Of a DNA stretch of 64,000 nucleotides, positions 19,066 through 26,760 are shown piece by piece (positions within the stretch are counted from its first letter, which is position 1; each line of letters starts with the position of its first letter). The notes under the pieces are model-generated. The model searched no databases, had not been told where the DNA came from, and was given only the letters and a program-made list of their open reading frames with translations. A program made the translations under genes and the position numbers. The stretch comes from Microvirga splendida. GTDB lineage: Bacteria; Pseudomonadota; Alphaproteobacteria; Rhizobiales; Beijerinckiaceae. The stretch spans positions 62,001-126,000 of the forward strand of contig NZ_JAELXT010000008.1 of NCBI RefSeq assembly GCF_016427565.1. The letters are read 5' to 3'.

Positions 19066-19517
19066 ACATCGGACAGGCCGCTCAAGCCTCCGGCGTCTCC
19101 GCCAAGATGATCCGCTATTACGAATCCATCGGACTGATCCCGAAGACCGTGCGGACGGAAGCCGGGTACCGGGTCTATTCGGACCGTGACGTGCATACGC
19201 TCCGCTTCATCCGGCGCGCCCGCGATCTCGGCTTCTCCGTCGAGCAGATCGCCGATCTCGTGTCGCTCTGGCAGGATCGCGAGCGGGCCAGCAAGGACGT
19301 GAAGGCCATCGCGCTCGAACATGTGACCGTGCTCGAGCGCAAGATTCGCGAATTGCAGGAGATGGCCTCGACCCTGACGCACCTCGCCAGGAACTGCCAT
19401 GGCGACACGCGTCCGCACTGCCCGATCATCGAGGAACTGGCGAACGACGAGGCCGGCCACCTGCACGTCAAGCCTGATGCGAAGTTCGGCGCGCTGGGGA
19501 AAGCCCCGGTGCGCTAG
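19062..19517 (+). CDS. cueR: copper-responsive MerR-family regulator CueR
   Basis: A 151-residue MerR-type activator. The N-terminal winged helix ([45 protein letters not shown]) is followed by the dimerisation coiled coil. The metal loop [12 protein letters not shown] has Cys-X7-Cys spacing as in CueR, which sets it apart from zinc and mercury sensors. It starts inside the copA stop (ATGA) and so is translationally coupled. Because it is transcribed from the promoter it activates, positive feedback under copper is expected. Confidence 0.95.
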   Translation: MNIGQAAQASGVSAKMIRYYESIGLIPKTVRTEAGYRVYSDRDVHTLRFIRRARDLGFSVEQIADLVSLWQDRERASKDVKAIALEHVTVLERKIRELQEMASTLTHLARNCHGDTRPHCPIIEELANDEAGHLHVKPDAKFGALGKAPVR

Positions 19518-19541
19518 ACGCCGTGCGGATGGCGCCTGCGC

Positions 19542-20120
19542 TCAAGCCGCCATCTCCACCTCGCGGCTGCGGCCGAGATCGCGCATGAGCTGCTCGTAGC
19601 GCGGAATACGCTGAATCTGTCGGCCGTAATGGCGGCGCAGCGAATCGACGAGCCGCCCGTTGCGCGACAGCAGGTCGTCGGCAAACTCGATCATGCGGGA
19701 GTTCGGCCATGCCTGAGAGCGGATCTCGACCAGGCGCTCGAAGAGGCGATCCTCGCTCTCCTCCGGGTGCGTCTGCGCCAGCAGCGTCAGCATCGCCGCC
19801 GTCGAGCGGGACACGCCCATGTGGCAGTGGACGAGCAGATGCCCCTCGACCGTCCCGGCACGGCCCGCCGCCACCTCGTCCCCGAAGCGCAGCACCGCCT
19901 CCACATGCTCGGGCTCCGGCAGGATCATTCCCTGTGTCGGGTTGATGATGTCATGGAAGCGCAGGATCGTCCTGTGGTGAGGATCGTAGGCCTCGAAAGC
20001 CTCGGGATCCGGATGATCCGGATCGAGGATCGACAGCACGTGGGTCACGGACCGCTCGCGCTGGTCCGGCAGTTCCGAGATGCCGCAGATCGTGAGCATC
20101 TGGATGGAAGGGGGCTGCAT
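19542..20120 (-). CDS. protein tyrosine phosphatase-like protein
   Basis: A 192-residue protein with the tyrosine/dual-specificity phosphatase P-loop HCHMGVSRSTAA (Cys-X5-Arg). Upstream it has LTICGISELPDQRERSVTHV and ILDPDHPDPEAFEAY, and a HDI region that may supply the general acid. The family is widespread in Rhizobiales as a predicted tyrosine phosphatase without a tested substrate. ATG 20120 gives a full domain but has only a weak ribosome binding site. It faces cueR tail to tail with a 24-base gap; the L,D-transpeptidase gene diverges from its start. Confidence 0.85.
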   Translation of the reverse strand: MQPPSIQMLTICGISELPDQRERSVTHVLSILDPDHPDPEAFEAYDPHHRTILRFHDIINPTQGMILPEPEHVEAVLRFGDEVAAGRAGTVEGHLLVHCHMGVSRSTAAMLTLLAQTHPEESEDRLFERLVEIRSQAWPNSRMIEFADDLLSRNGRLVDSLRRHYGRQIQRIPRYEQLMRDLGRSREVEMAA

Positions 20121-20378
20121 CAAAGCACTCGCTCGAAAGCTGAATCGGGACGGAGACCCTAGCGGATCTTTTCGAGACGTTAACTCACGGCTGCCGGATT
20201 GGGTCGCATCGATCAAAACACTGTGTCTTGCAAACCACAACGGGTCTCTGCCACATTTCGGCCACCGAAGATCCACCTTCTCGTCACCGCCGGGACTATG
20301 TCTCTTGAGGAGTGCCGCCGACGCCTGCAAGGGTCGGTGGATGAAGCCAATAACCAGAAACTGCAGGTTCCCCCACTG

Positions 20379-21110
20379 ATGTTTGCTGCACTGGCCCCGA
20401 GCCGATTCCTGTTGCGCAGAGCCGTTCGCGCCCTTGTCCTGCTTCTTCCCGTAGCCCTGGCGGCGTGCGTTTCCACCCAGCCCCCTCAGCAACAGGCCGT
20501 GCGCCGCATCGATCCTGTCTATGCGGCGATGTATGGGCCGCGCCCCGATGAGCCCCATCCGCTCCCGGCCACCGACATCTCCGAGGTCGACCCCCGCTTC
20601 CTGCGCCGCGAGGTCGCCTATTACGGTCGCGAGGAGCCCGGCACCATCGTGGTCGACACCGCATCCCGCTATCTCTACCTCGTGCGCGAGGGCGGCCGCG
20701 CGATCCGCTACGGCATCGGCGTCGGCAAGGAAGGCCTGGCCTGGGGCGGTCGCGCCCGCGTCGGCCGCAAGGCCGCTTGGCCGCGCTGGACCCCGACCGC
20801 CGCGATGATCAAGCGCGAGCCGGAGCGCAACGCCCGCTGGGCCGGCGGCATGGAAGGCGGGCTGGACAACCCGCTCGGCCCGCGCGCGCTTTATCTCTAT
20901 GACGACGGCCGCGATACGATGTATCGAATTCATGGCACGACCGAGCCATGGTCCATCGGACAATCCGTATCGAGCGGCTGCATCCGCCTGTTCAACCAGG
21001 ACATTATCGACCTCTACAATCGCGTGCCGGTCGGCTCGCCCGTGGTCGTGCTGCAGGGCCAGCGCCTCTTCGATGTGGGTGACGAGTTGCGGGTATCGTC
21101 GGCGTATTGA
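20379..21110 (+). CDS. L,D-transpeptidase (YkuD domain) lipoprotein
   Basis: A 243-residue secreted enzyme predicted to make 3-3 peptidoglycan cross-links or attach proteins to murein. The signal RRAVRALVLLLPVALAAC has a lipobox (LAAC), so it is probably membrane-anchored. The YkuD domain shows TIVVDTASRYLYLVREGG, GIGVGKEGLAWGG, and the catalytic motif HGTTEP ... VSSGCIRL with the active-site Cys. ATG 20379 is chosen because it starts the signal peptide; upstream in-frame ATGs would add a sequence unlike a signal. A strong terminator follows. Confidence 0.9.
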   Translation: MFAALAPSRFLLRRAVRALVLLLPVALAACVSTQPPQQQAVRRIDPVYAAMYGPRPDEPHPLPATDISEVDPRFLRREVAYYGREEPGTIVVDTASRYLYLVREGGRAIRYGIGVGKEGLAWGGRARVGRKAAWPRWTPTAAMIKREPERNARWAGGMEGGLDNPLGPRALYLYDDGRDTMYRIHGTTEPWSIGQSVSSGCIRLFNQDIIDLYNRVPVGSPVVVLQGQRLFDVGDELRVSSAY

Positions 21111-21136
21111 CACACCCGCACCGCCCCGAACGGAGC

Positions 21137-21165
21137 AAAGGGCTAGCCGCCGGCTAGCCCTTTTT
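21137..21165 (+). terminator. Rho-independent terminator after the L,D-transpeptidase gene
   Basis: AAAGGGCTAGCCG pairs with CGGCTAGCCCTTT and is followed by TTTTTC. The A-rich left flank means it can also work on the other strand. Confidence 0.85.
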
Positions 21166-21225
21166 CTTAGGTGACCCGTTGCCTCGCGTGTGTAGGATCA
21201 TCCTGTCTCTGCTGGAGGCATGGTC

Positions 21226-21429
21226 ATGACAGTCGAACGCGCGATCCTTCTGACCGTCGGCGGGCTCATCATCGTCAGCGTCCTGCTCGCCGTCTACGTC
21301 AACATCAACTGGCTCTGGCTCACCGGCATCCTCGGCGCCCATCTGGTGCAGGCCTCGTTTACGGGCCTGTGCCCAGTGGTGATGATGTTCAAGCGCATGG
21401 GTCTGCCGAGCAAGCCCGGCTTCACCTGA
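21226..21429 (+). CDS. DUF2892 (YgaP-like) small inner-membrane protein
   Basis: A 67-residue protein with two membrane helices: AILLTVGGLIIVSVLLAVYV and LWLTGILGAHLVQASF. They are followed by FTGLCPVVMMFKRMG, the conserved GLCP turn of the DUF2892/YgaP membrane domain. In YgaP this domain is fused to a rhodanese; here it is alone. The role of the family is unclear, with a link to sulfur metabolism in some members. GGAGG precedes ATG 21226 by 7 bases, which decides against the ATG six bases earlier. Confidence 0.8.
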   Translation: MTVERAILLTVGGLIIVSVLLAVYVNINWLWLTGILGAHLVQASFTGLCPVVMMFKRMGLPSKPGFT

Positions 21430-21464
21430 GTCTCGCCCTGCCTCTGGAGGCTTCAGTGCGCTGT

Positions 21465-21495
21465 CCTATGACTCTGTGCTGGACAGAGTCATAGG
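21465..21495 (+). other. perfect 13-bp hairpin touching the DUF1622 ribosome binding site
   Basis: CCTATGACTCTGT (21465-21477), loop GCTGG, ACAGAGTCATAGG (21483-21495). The last bases of the 3' arm are part of the AGGAG (21493-21497) that serves ATG 21503. There is no T-run, so it is not a terminator. In RNA it would hide the ribosome binding site; as DNA it could be an operator. Confidence 0.6.
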
Positions 21496-21502
21496 AGCCT
21501 TC

Positions 21503-21886
21503 ATGGAAGAGTCGTTTTCTCCGGCGCTGCACTTGATCACGCGCGCCATCGAGATCGGCGGGATCGCCGTCATCGTCCTTGGGCTTCTGGGAGCAACCAT
21601 CGCCGTTCTCTGGCAGGTGCTGCAGGGGCGCTCCGGCCTTGAAGCTTTCGGCCTCTACCGATCCAACGTAGGGCGAGCCATCCTGCTCGGGCTCGAGTTT
21701 CTGGTTGCGGCTGACATCATCAACACGGTGGCCATCGATCCAACGCTCCAGAGTCTCCTTGTCCTCGGCGGAATCGTCTTGATCCGAACCTTTCTGAGCT
21801 TCTCCCTCGAAGTGGAAATCGAAGGGCGCTGGCCCTGGGACCGGCACAAGGGAGAAAGCGAACGTTCCTCAAGCCGCTCGTCCTAA
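21503..21886 (+). CDS. DUF1622 family membrane protein
   Basis: A 127-residue integral membrane protein of the DUF1622 family. Three membrane segments are visible: IGGIAVIVLGLLGATIAVLW, the stretch NVGRAILLGLEFLVAADIIN, and LQSLLVLGGIVLIRTFLSFS. They are followed by LEVEIEGRWPW, which is typical of the family. The function is unknown. ATG 21503 has AGGAG upstream; a GTG at 21476 lies inside the hairpin and is less likely. Its last 18 bases overlap the end of the homocysteine methyltransferase gene on the other strand. Confidence 0.85.
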   Translation: MEESFSPALHLITRAIEIGGIAVIVLGLLGATIAVLWQVLQGRSGLEAFGLYRSNVGRAILLGLEFLVAADIINTVAIDPTLQSLLVLGGIVLIRTFLSFSLEVEIEGRWPWDRHKGESERSSSRSS

Positions 21887-22828
21887 GGCGGGAACACAGG
21901 CCTCGCAGATCGCCGCGATGTGGCGGTGATCCGTCCCGCAGCATCCGCCGAGCACCGACAGATGGGGCATGCGCCGGCGCAGATCCCTGTAGCGCTGGGC
22001 CAGATCGACCGGATCGCCAGGATCGAGCTCGGTGGATTCATCGAGTTCGGCATGGGATTTGGCCGAAGCGTTGGCGCGCAGGCCGCGGATGCGTCGGGTC
22101 CAATCGTCTCGTCCGTCCAGAACCCCGTCGAAATGGGTCGGGTGTGCGCAATTGATCATGTAGTAGGCCGGCGTATGACCGGTCTCCCGATCGGTTCGCT
22201 CGATGGCAGACTGGAGGGTTTCTCCCGATGCCAGCCTGCCGTCCGTCTCGACGGTGAACGAGACTACCACGGGAAGGCCAAGGGCTTCCGCCGCCCGGAC
22301 GATGCCGATCGCCTCCTCGGCATAGTTCATGGTGATGGCGCTCACCAGGTCCGCTCCTGCCTCGCGGAAGGCTTCGACCTGCAGCGCGTGATAGGCCTGC
22401 GCCTCCTCCGCCTTCATCTGCGCGTCGGCCCTGTAGCCGTCGCCCCGCGGACCGATCGCGCCGTTGATGAAAACCCGCTCCCTGCTGTCGGAGAGCCTGT
22501 CACGAAGGTGAGTCGCCCAGAGCACGGCCTCCCGATTGACCTCCATCAGATCCCCGGGAGAAACGTTCAGCTTCGCGGCCCAGTCCGGATTGGCCCGCCA
22601 TGTCGGCGTGTCGAGGATGAACCCGACGTCCCGCTCCACGGCCGTGCGGATGAACGGAGCGAAATACGTCTCGAGCCTCGCCCGCCCCTCCTCGCTGCGC
22701 AGCAGAGGAAAGGCCGCGAAACAGGGAAGATCGATGCCTTCGAGAAACACGAGCGCTGTTTCGAGGCCGCCGTCGGTCAGAAAAATAGCCTGGTCGGACG
22801 GAGGAAAGGCAAAGCGGCTGCTGGTCAT
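21869..22828 (-). CDS. homocysteine S-methyltransferase family protein
   Basis: A 319-residue zinc enzyme of the betaine/S-methylmethionine-homocysteine methyltransferase family. It opens with IFLTDGGLETALVFLEG. The zinc ligands are in YMINCAHPTHF and LGGCCGTDHRHI (one Cys plus a Cys-Cys pair). It probably transfers a methyl group from a small donor to homocysteine to make methionine; the donor cannot be told. GGGAGA lies 8 bases before ATG 22828. A perfect CRP-type palindrome lies in the gap shared with the divergent EAL gene. Confidence 0.87.
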   Translation of the reverse strand: MTSSRFAFPPSDQAIFLTDGGLETALVFLEGIDLPCFAAFPLLRSEEGRARLETYFAPFIRTAVERDVGFILDTPTWRANPDWAAKLNVSPGDLMEVNREAVLWATHLRDRLSDSRERVFINGAIGPRGDGYRADAQMKAEEAQAYHALQVEAFREAGADLVSAITMNYAEEAIGIVRAAEALGLPVVVSFTVETDGRLASGETLQSAIERTDRETGHTPAYYMINCAHPTHFDGVLDGRDDWTRRIRGLRANASAKSHAELDESTELDPGDPVDLAQRYRDLRRRMPHLSVLGGCCGTDHRHIAAICEACVPALGRAA

Positions 22829-22919
22829 GGAAGCATCTCCCTTGTGCTCACGCCGATGCTACGGTGTCACCCAACCCTTTAAGCTGTTCGCAACCCTACA
22901 GCGCCTTACCGATGCATGA

Positions 22920-22935
22920 TGTGAGATAAATCACA
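22920..22935. promoter_or_regulatory. perfect CRP-type palindrome TGTGA-N6-TCACA
   Basis: TGTGA (22920-22924), GATAAA, TCACA (22931-22935): an exact match to the core consensus bound by CRP-like proteins. It lies 92 bases before the methyltransferase start on one side and 101 bases before the EAL gene on the other. Confidence 0.55.
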
Positions 22936-23035
22936 GATGATCGCGAGACTTTCTCTTCTGGCGCGTTAGGTCATTCGCAAGAAGTATTGCCCATACTCAT
23001 CTTTCAAACTCTGCAATATCTGCACGGAAGCGCCT

Positions 23036-23794
23036 GTGAACGACACACGACTAGGATGCCAGGGATGCCGGACCAGCGAACCGCTCCCGTTCGATTTCAC
23101 CATGGCCTTCCATCCCATCATCGACATAACCCGAGGTGCCGTCTGGGGCTATGAGGCGCTCGTGCGCGGCACCAAGGGCGAGTCCGCCGGGGCGATCCTG
23201 TGCCAGGTCGATGAGGAGAGCCAATACAAGTTCGACCAGGCCTGCCGCGTGAAGGCCATCGAACTGGCAGGACGCCTGTTTCCGGCAGCGGAGGACACGA
23301 AGCTCTCCATCAACTTCATGCCGAATGCCGTCTATGAGCCGGCCGCCTGCATCAGGACGTCCCTTGAGACGGCACGGCGCGTGGGCTTCGATATGAAGCG
23401 CATCATGTTCGAGTTCACCGAGAACGAGCGCATGGTGGACACGAAACACGTCGCCAGGATCGTCGCGGAATACCGGCGTCTCGGCTTCATCACCGCCATC
23501 GACGATTTCGGTGCGGGCCACGCGGGCCTGAATCTTCTCGCCAACTTCCAGACGGACCTCATCAAGATCGACATGGAGCTCATCCGCGGGATTGCGGATT
23601 CCGCAGCCCGTCAGGCGATCCTGTCCGGCATCCTGGTGATGGCCCGCGCCCTCGACATCACGATCGTCGCCGAGGGCATTGAGACGGAGGCGGAGCTCGC
23701 AACCTTGAAGAGCGCAGGCATCGACCTGTTTCAGGGCTTCCTGTTCGCACGCCCCGCCGTCGAAAGCCTTCCCGCGGTTTCTTTCAGCGTCTGA
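23036..23794 (+). CDS. stand-alone EAL-domain protein (c-di-GMP phosphodiesterase)
   Basis: A 252-residue protein consisting of one EAL domain, which hydrolyses cyclic di-GMP to pGpG. The catalytic set looks complete: EALVRG, LSINFMPN, MFEFTENE, TAIDDFGAGHAGL, DLIKIDMELI, VAEGIETE and FQGFLFARP. No GGDEF, PAS or membrane segment is present. The N-terminus has a cysteine pair in LGCQGCRTSE that might bind metal or sense redox state. The start is GTG 23036 with GGAAG upstream; ATG 23102 is possible but would remove the cysteines. A CRP-type site lies upstream. Confidence 0.9.
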   Translation: MNDTRLGCQGCRTSEPLPFDFTMAFHPIIDITRGAVWGYEALVRGTKGESAGAILCQVDEESQYKFDQACRVKAIELAGRLFPAAEDTKLSINFMPNAVYEPAACIRTSLETARRVGFDMKRIMFEFTENERMVDTKHVARIVAEYRRLGFITAIDDFGAGHAGLNLLANFQTDLIKIDMELIRGIADSAARQAILSGILVMARALDITIVAEGIETEAELATLKSAGIDLFQGFLFARPAVESLPAVSFSV

Positions 23795-24054
23795 CCCAAT
23801 TGGGCGGCAAACACGGTTGACGCCTCGGCGCGCCGGGATTACGAACGCTGTCCCGGCCGCCAGCCGCCGCCACTCTTCCAGTGTCCGTCGGCTCCATTCC
23901 TGCCCTCTTCTGGCGCTTCAGCCGCATGGCTGACGCAGCCTGCCGCCTGACCTCATGGCGGCCCCCTGCGGGCAGATGATTTCGACAACAGCAGCTGTTC
24001 ACGTGAGACCCGAAAAGGTCCGGCGCGGCTGCTTCCGACATTCGCAGATCCACC

Positions 24055-24918
24055 ATGAAGGATTTCCAATCAGGTCTTTTCCTGAACAAGATCCCGTATG
24101 TACGGGCCGGTTCGGGACCCAACCCCATCGTCGTGCTCAACGGCGGGCAGGCTTTCGTCAGACGCCCCACACCGGCCCGCGCCCTGCGCGATGCGAAACG
24201 CATCGCGCGTCTTCTGCCCCGCAACAGAACGGTCTACATCCTGGGTTACGAGCCCTCCCCCCCGGCCGATCACGGCATCGGCGCCATCGTGGAGGACATC
24301 GCGCGCATCCTGCAGGATGAGATCGGCCCTGCCGCCGTCATGGGCATCTCCTTCGGCGGCTTCGTCGCCGCGCGGCTCGCGGCGGCGCATCCCGGCCTCG
24401 TGGACCAGTTGATCCTGCTGGTGAGCGCGCACCGCTTCTCGCCCGCGGGCCGCTGCAGCATCGACCGGCAGATCGAATGCGCCTGGCGGGGCGACTTCGA
24501 GGGTTTTCTCGAAGAGTTCGGCCTCGTGTTCCGCCGCCCCTGGCTCAACTGGCTCCTTCGCGCCCGTTTTCGCCAGGAGCGTCATCGCCTGCACGAGACG
24601 ATGAACGATCCCGCCACCATCGTGCGCGGGCTCCATGCCGTCGCGGGCGAGGATTTCGGGCAGGATCCCACGTGGCTCACCGGCATCCGGGCTCCCACGC
24701 TGATCGTCGGCGGCACGAAGGATCCGTTCTTCGACGTAGACGCCATGGCGGAGACCGCGCGCCTGATCCCAAGCGCGCAGCTGAAGCTGTTCGAACGGGA
24801 GACCCACATGCTCCCGGTCGAGCGGGCCCGCAGCGTCGCGAAGGCGGCGAAGGCGTTCCTCGAGCTGCATCCGCCGCGCAGGAGCGGCGGCCCGTATCAG
24901 GCGGCCGCTCCTCCATGA
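24055..24918 (+). CDS. alpha/beta hydrolase
   Basis: A 287-residue cytoplasmic alpha/beta-fold hydrolase. PIVVLNGGQAFVR takes the place of the usual HG oxyanion strand. The nucleophile elbow is VMGISFGGFVAARLA (Ser in GISFG). The acid is probably Asp in LIVGGTKDPFFD, and the catalytic His is in FERETHMLPVERA. The substrate is unknown. It ends 3 bases from the end of tyrS on the other strand. Confidence 0.83.
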   Translation: MKDFQSGLFLNKIPYVRAGSGPNPIVVLNGGQAFVRRPTPARALRDAKRIARLLPRNRTVYILGYEPSPPADHGIGAIVEDIARILQDEIGPAAVMGISFGGFVAARLAAAHPGLVDQLILLVSAHRFSPAGRCSIDRQIECAWRGDFEGFLEEFGLVFRRPWLNWLLRARFRQERHRLHETMNDPATIVRGLHAVAGEDFGQDPTWLTGIRAPTLIVGGTKDPFFDVDAMAETARLIPSAQLKLFERETHMLPVERARSVAKAAKAFLELHPPRRSGGPYQAAAPP

Positions 24919-24921
24919 ACC

Positions 24922-26175
24922 TCAATCACCCACCTGCACCAGAACGTGCCGCTTCTTGCCGGCGGTGAGCTTCAGGGCTCCGTCGGCGAGATCGGCGGCG
25001 CTGACGGGCGCTTCCGCATCCTGCACGAGCGCGCCGTTGAGTCTCGCCCCGTTGTTGAGCACGAGACGGCGGGCTTCGCTGCGGGAGGCGGACAGGCCCG
25101 CCCGGACGAGAAGCTGCGCGACGGTGACGCCGGAATCGAACTCGGACCGGGAGAGGCCGACGCTCGGAAGGCCGGCGGCATTCTCACCCTCCCCGAAGGC
25201 GCGGCGTGCGGTGTCCGCAGCCTCGCGTGCGGCCTCATCGCCGTGGGCAAGCCGCGTCGCCTCTGTGGCCAGGACCTGCTTCGCCTCGTTGATCTCGGCG
25301 CCCTTCAGCTGCCCGAGCCGCTGCACCTCGTCGAGGGGCAGTTCGGTGAAGAGCCGCAGGAAGCGGGCGACGTCGTCATCCTCGACATTGCGCCAGAACT
25401 GCCAGAACTCGTAGGGGCTCAGGCGGTCGGCATTGAGCCACGTCGCACCGCTTGCGGTCTTGCCCATCTTCGTCCCGGCGGAGGTGGTGATGAGCGGCGT
25501 CGTCAGGCCGAAGAGCTGGCGCTGGTCGATGCGGCGGCCGAGCTCGATGCCGTTGACGATGTTGCCCCACTGGTCCGAGCCGCCCATCTGCAGCACGCAG
25601 CCGTGATGTCGCGACAGTTCCAGGAAGTCGAAGGCCTGGAGCACCATGTAGTTGAACTCGAGCAGCGTGAGCGGCTGCTCGCGCTCGAGCCGCAGGCGCA
25701 CGCTGTCGAAGCTCAGCATCCGGTTGATGGTGAAATGCGTGCCGAAATCGCGCAGGAAAGGCAGGTAGCGCAAGGGATCGAGCCAATCCGCATTGTCCAC
25801 CATCACCGCATCGGTCGGGCCATTGCCGAAGGCGAGGTAACGGGAGAAGACCTGCCTCAAGCCCGCAGCGTTCCGGGCGATCTGCTCACCGTCGAGCAGT
25901 GGCCGGCCCGCATCACGGAAGCTCGGATCGCCGATCTGCGAGGTGCCGCCGCCGATGAGCACCACCGGTTTATGGCCGCACTTCTGCAGCCAGCGCAGGG
26001 CCATGATCTGCACGAGGCTGCCCACATGCAGGCTGTCGGCCGTGGCGTCGAAGCCGATATAGGCCGCGACCGGCCCGGCCGAGAGCCGCTCGTCGAGAGC
26101 CGTCAGATCGGTGCATTGATGGATGAAGCCGCGCTCGATGAGCGTCTTCAGGAATTCGGACTTCGGGGTGCTCAT
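24922..26175 (-). CDS. tyrS: tyrosyl-tRNA synthetase
   Basis: A 417-residue class I synthetase that charges tRNA-Tyr. [20 protein letters not shown] holds the HIGH-like motif (HVGS); [16 protein letters not shown] is the tyrosine-binding signature; [11 protein letters not shown] is the KMSKS variant. A C-terminal S4 RNA-binding domain ([18 protein letters not shown]) ends the protein. AGGAG lies before ATG 26175. The 170 bases upstream hold a short reading frame and alternative hairpins that could control expression. Confidence 0.97.
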   Translation of the reverse strand: MSTPKSEFLKTLIERGFIHQCTDLTALDERLSAGPVAAYIGFDATADSLHVGSLVQIMALRWLQKCGHKPVVLIGGGTSQIGDPSFRDAGRPLLDGEQIARNAAGLRQVFSRYLAFGNGPTDAVMVDNADWLDPLRYLPFLRDFGTHFTINRMLSFDSVRLRLEREQPLTLLEFNYMVLQAFDFLELSRHHGCVLQMGGSDQWGNIVNGIELGRRIDQRQLFGLTTPLITTSAGTKMGKTASGATWLNADRLSPYEFWQFWRNVEDDDVARFLRLFTELPLDEVQRLGQLKGAEINEAKQVLATEATRLAHGDEAAREAADTARRAFGEGENAAGLPSVGLSRSEFDSGVTVAQLLVRAGLSASRSEARRLVLNNGARLNGALVQDAEAPVSAADLADGALKLTAGKKRHVLVQVGD

Positions 26176-26217
26176 GTCTGTCTCCTGGGGTTTAGCGGAA
26201 GCCGCTGCCCGGAGACC

Positions 26218-26268
26218 TGATCACCAAATGAAGATGCCGCCGGAGAGCGGCGGCATCGAACGTTTGGT
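26218..26268 (-). promoter_or_regulatory. hairpin region upstream of tyrS (candidate attenuator)
   Basis: GATGCCGCC (26233-26241) pairs perfectly with GGCGGCATC (26249-26257) around a 7-base loop, and is closed further out by ACCAAA (26223-26228) with TTTGGT (26263-26268). The segment TGATCACC (26218-26225) is also fully complementary to GGTGATCA (26331-26338) inside the short frame upstream, so two exclusive folds are possible in the tyrS leader RNA. No T-run follows the hairpin, so any control could act on translation instead. Confidence 0.4.
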
Positions 26269-26288
26269 CGCAACCGAACGGAGCCGCC

Positions 26289-26345
26289 CTATGGGGACGG
26301 CGTAAAATAGTTCGTGAAATTGGTGCGACCGGTGATCATGTTCAT
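26289..26345 (-). CDS. candidate leader peptide of tyrS
   Basis: An 18-codon frame, MNMITGRTNFTNYFTPSP, ends 114 bases before the tyrS ATG. It has TTC, TAT and TTT codons close together (Phe-Thr-Asn-Tyr-Phe), which is suggestive beside a Tyr-tRNA synthetase, and its start overlaps the strand that can pair with the downstream hairpin region. It lacks a clear ribosome binding site, so translation is unproven. Confidence 0.3.
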   Translation of the reverse strand: MNMITGRTNFTNYFTPSP

Positions 26346-26372
26346 GGTTCTACGAGAAATCGGCGCATCTCG

Positions 26373-26726
26373 TCAATTTACTTTTTGCGGACCGCTACCG
26401 AAGACCTGAGTATCAAAATACTGTCCGATTCTTTTTCTGAGATAGACGAGCGTTTCGTGACTATCAGGGCGGTCGAAATCAGAACCGAAAGAAAAGATTG
26501 TTTCAGTCTTCATCGGTGGCTTATAGTGAGAGATCACTTCCGTGCTGACAGCATCAAGATCGTTACGATCAGTCTCGCTGATTGGCCTATCAAGATGAAA
26601 GCGGAGCTTGACCCACTCTCCAGATATAGAGCCAGTTACGAAGATTATTTGAGGTATAATCTCGCCAAGTAGCGCTGTCTGCAGAATGAGCCTTAGCTCT
26701 TGTTCAAGCTCTGTTTTCTTGTTCAT
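26373..26726 (-). CDS. AT-rich orphan protein
   Basis: A 117-residue protein with no family I recognise. The start MNKKTELEQELRLILQTALL is helical, followed by a mixed part (QIIFVTGSISGEWVKLRFHL, DRPISETDRNDLDAVSTEVI, IFSFGSDFDRPDSHE) and a C-terminal helix LRKRIGQYFDTQVF. Two 60-base lines of the gene count to about 45% GC, far below its neighbours, which suggests recent transfer. The size and acidic, single-domain look resemble orphan immunity-type proteins, but no toxin gene is adjacent and this is only a guess. There is no strong ribosome binding site. It lies between purC and tyrS on the same strand. Confidence 0.6.
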   Translation of the reverse strand: MNKKTELEQELRLILQTALLGEIIPQIIFVTGSISGEWVKLRFHLDRPISETDRNDLDAVSTEVISHYKPPMKTETIFSFGSDFDRPDSHETLVYLRKRIGQYFDTQVFGSGPQKVN

Positions 26727-26760
26727 CTGATCCGATTACTTAACAACTTAGCATACTGCC

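Noticed and set aside
20121..21113. Long minus-strand extension of the tyrosine phosphatase frame
   Set aside because: It is the antisense of the L,D-transpeptidase gene and shows no family sequence of its own.
26385..26672. Plus-strand frame overlapping the AT-rich orphan gene
   Set aside because: It is the antisense of the orphan gene, begins without a ribosome binding site and has less plausible secondary-structure pattern; the choice of strand is nevertheless less certain than elsewhere.
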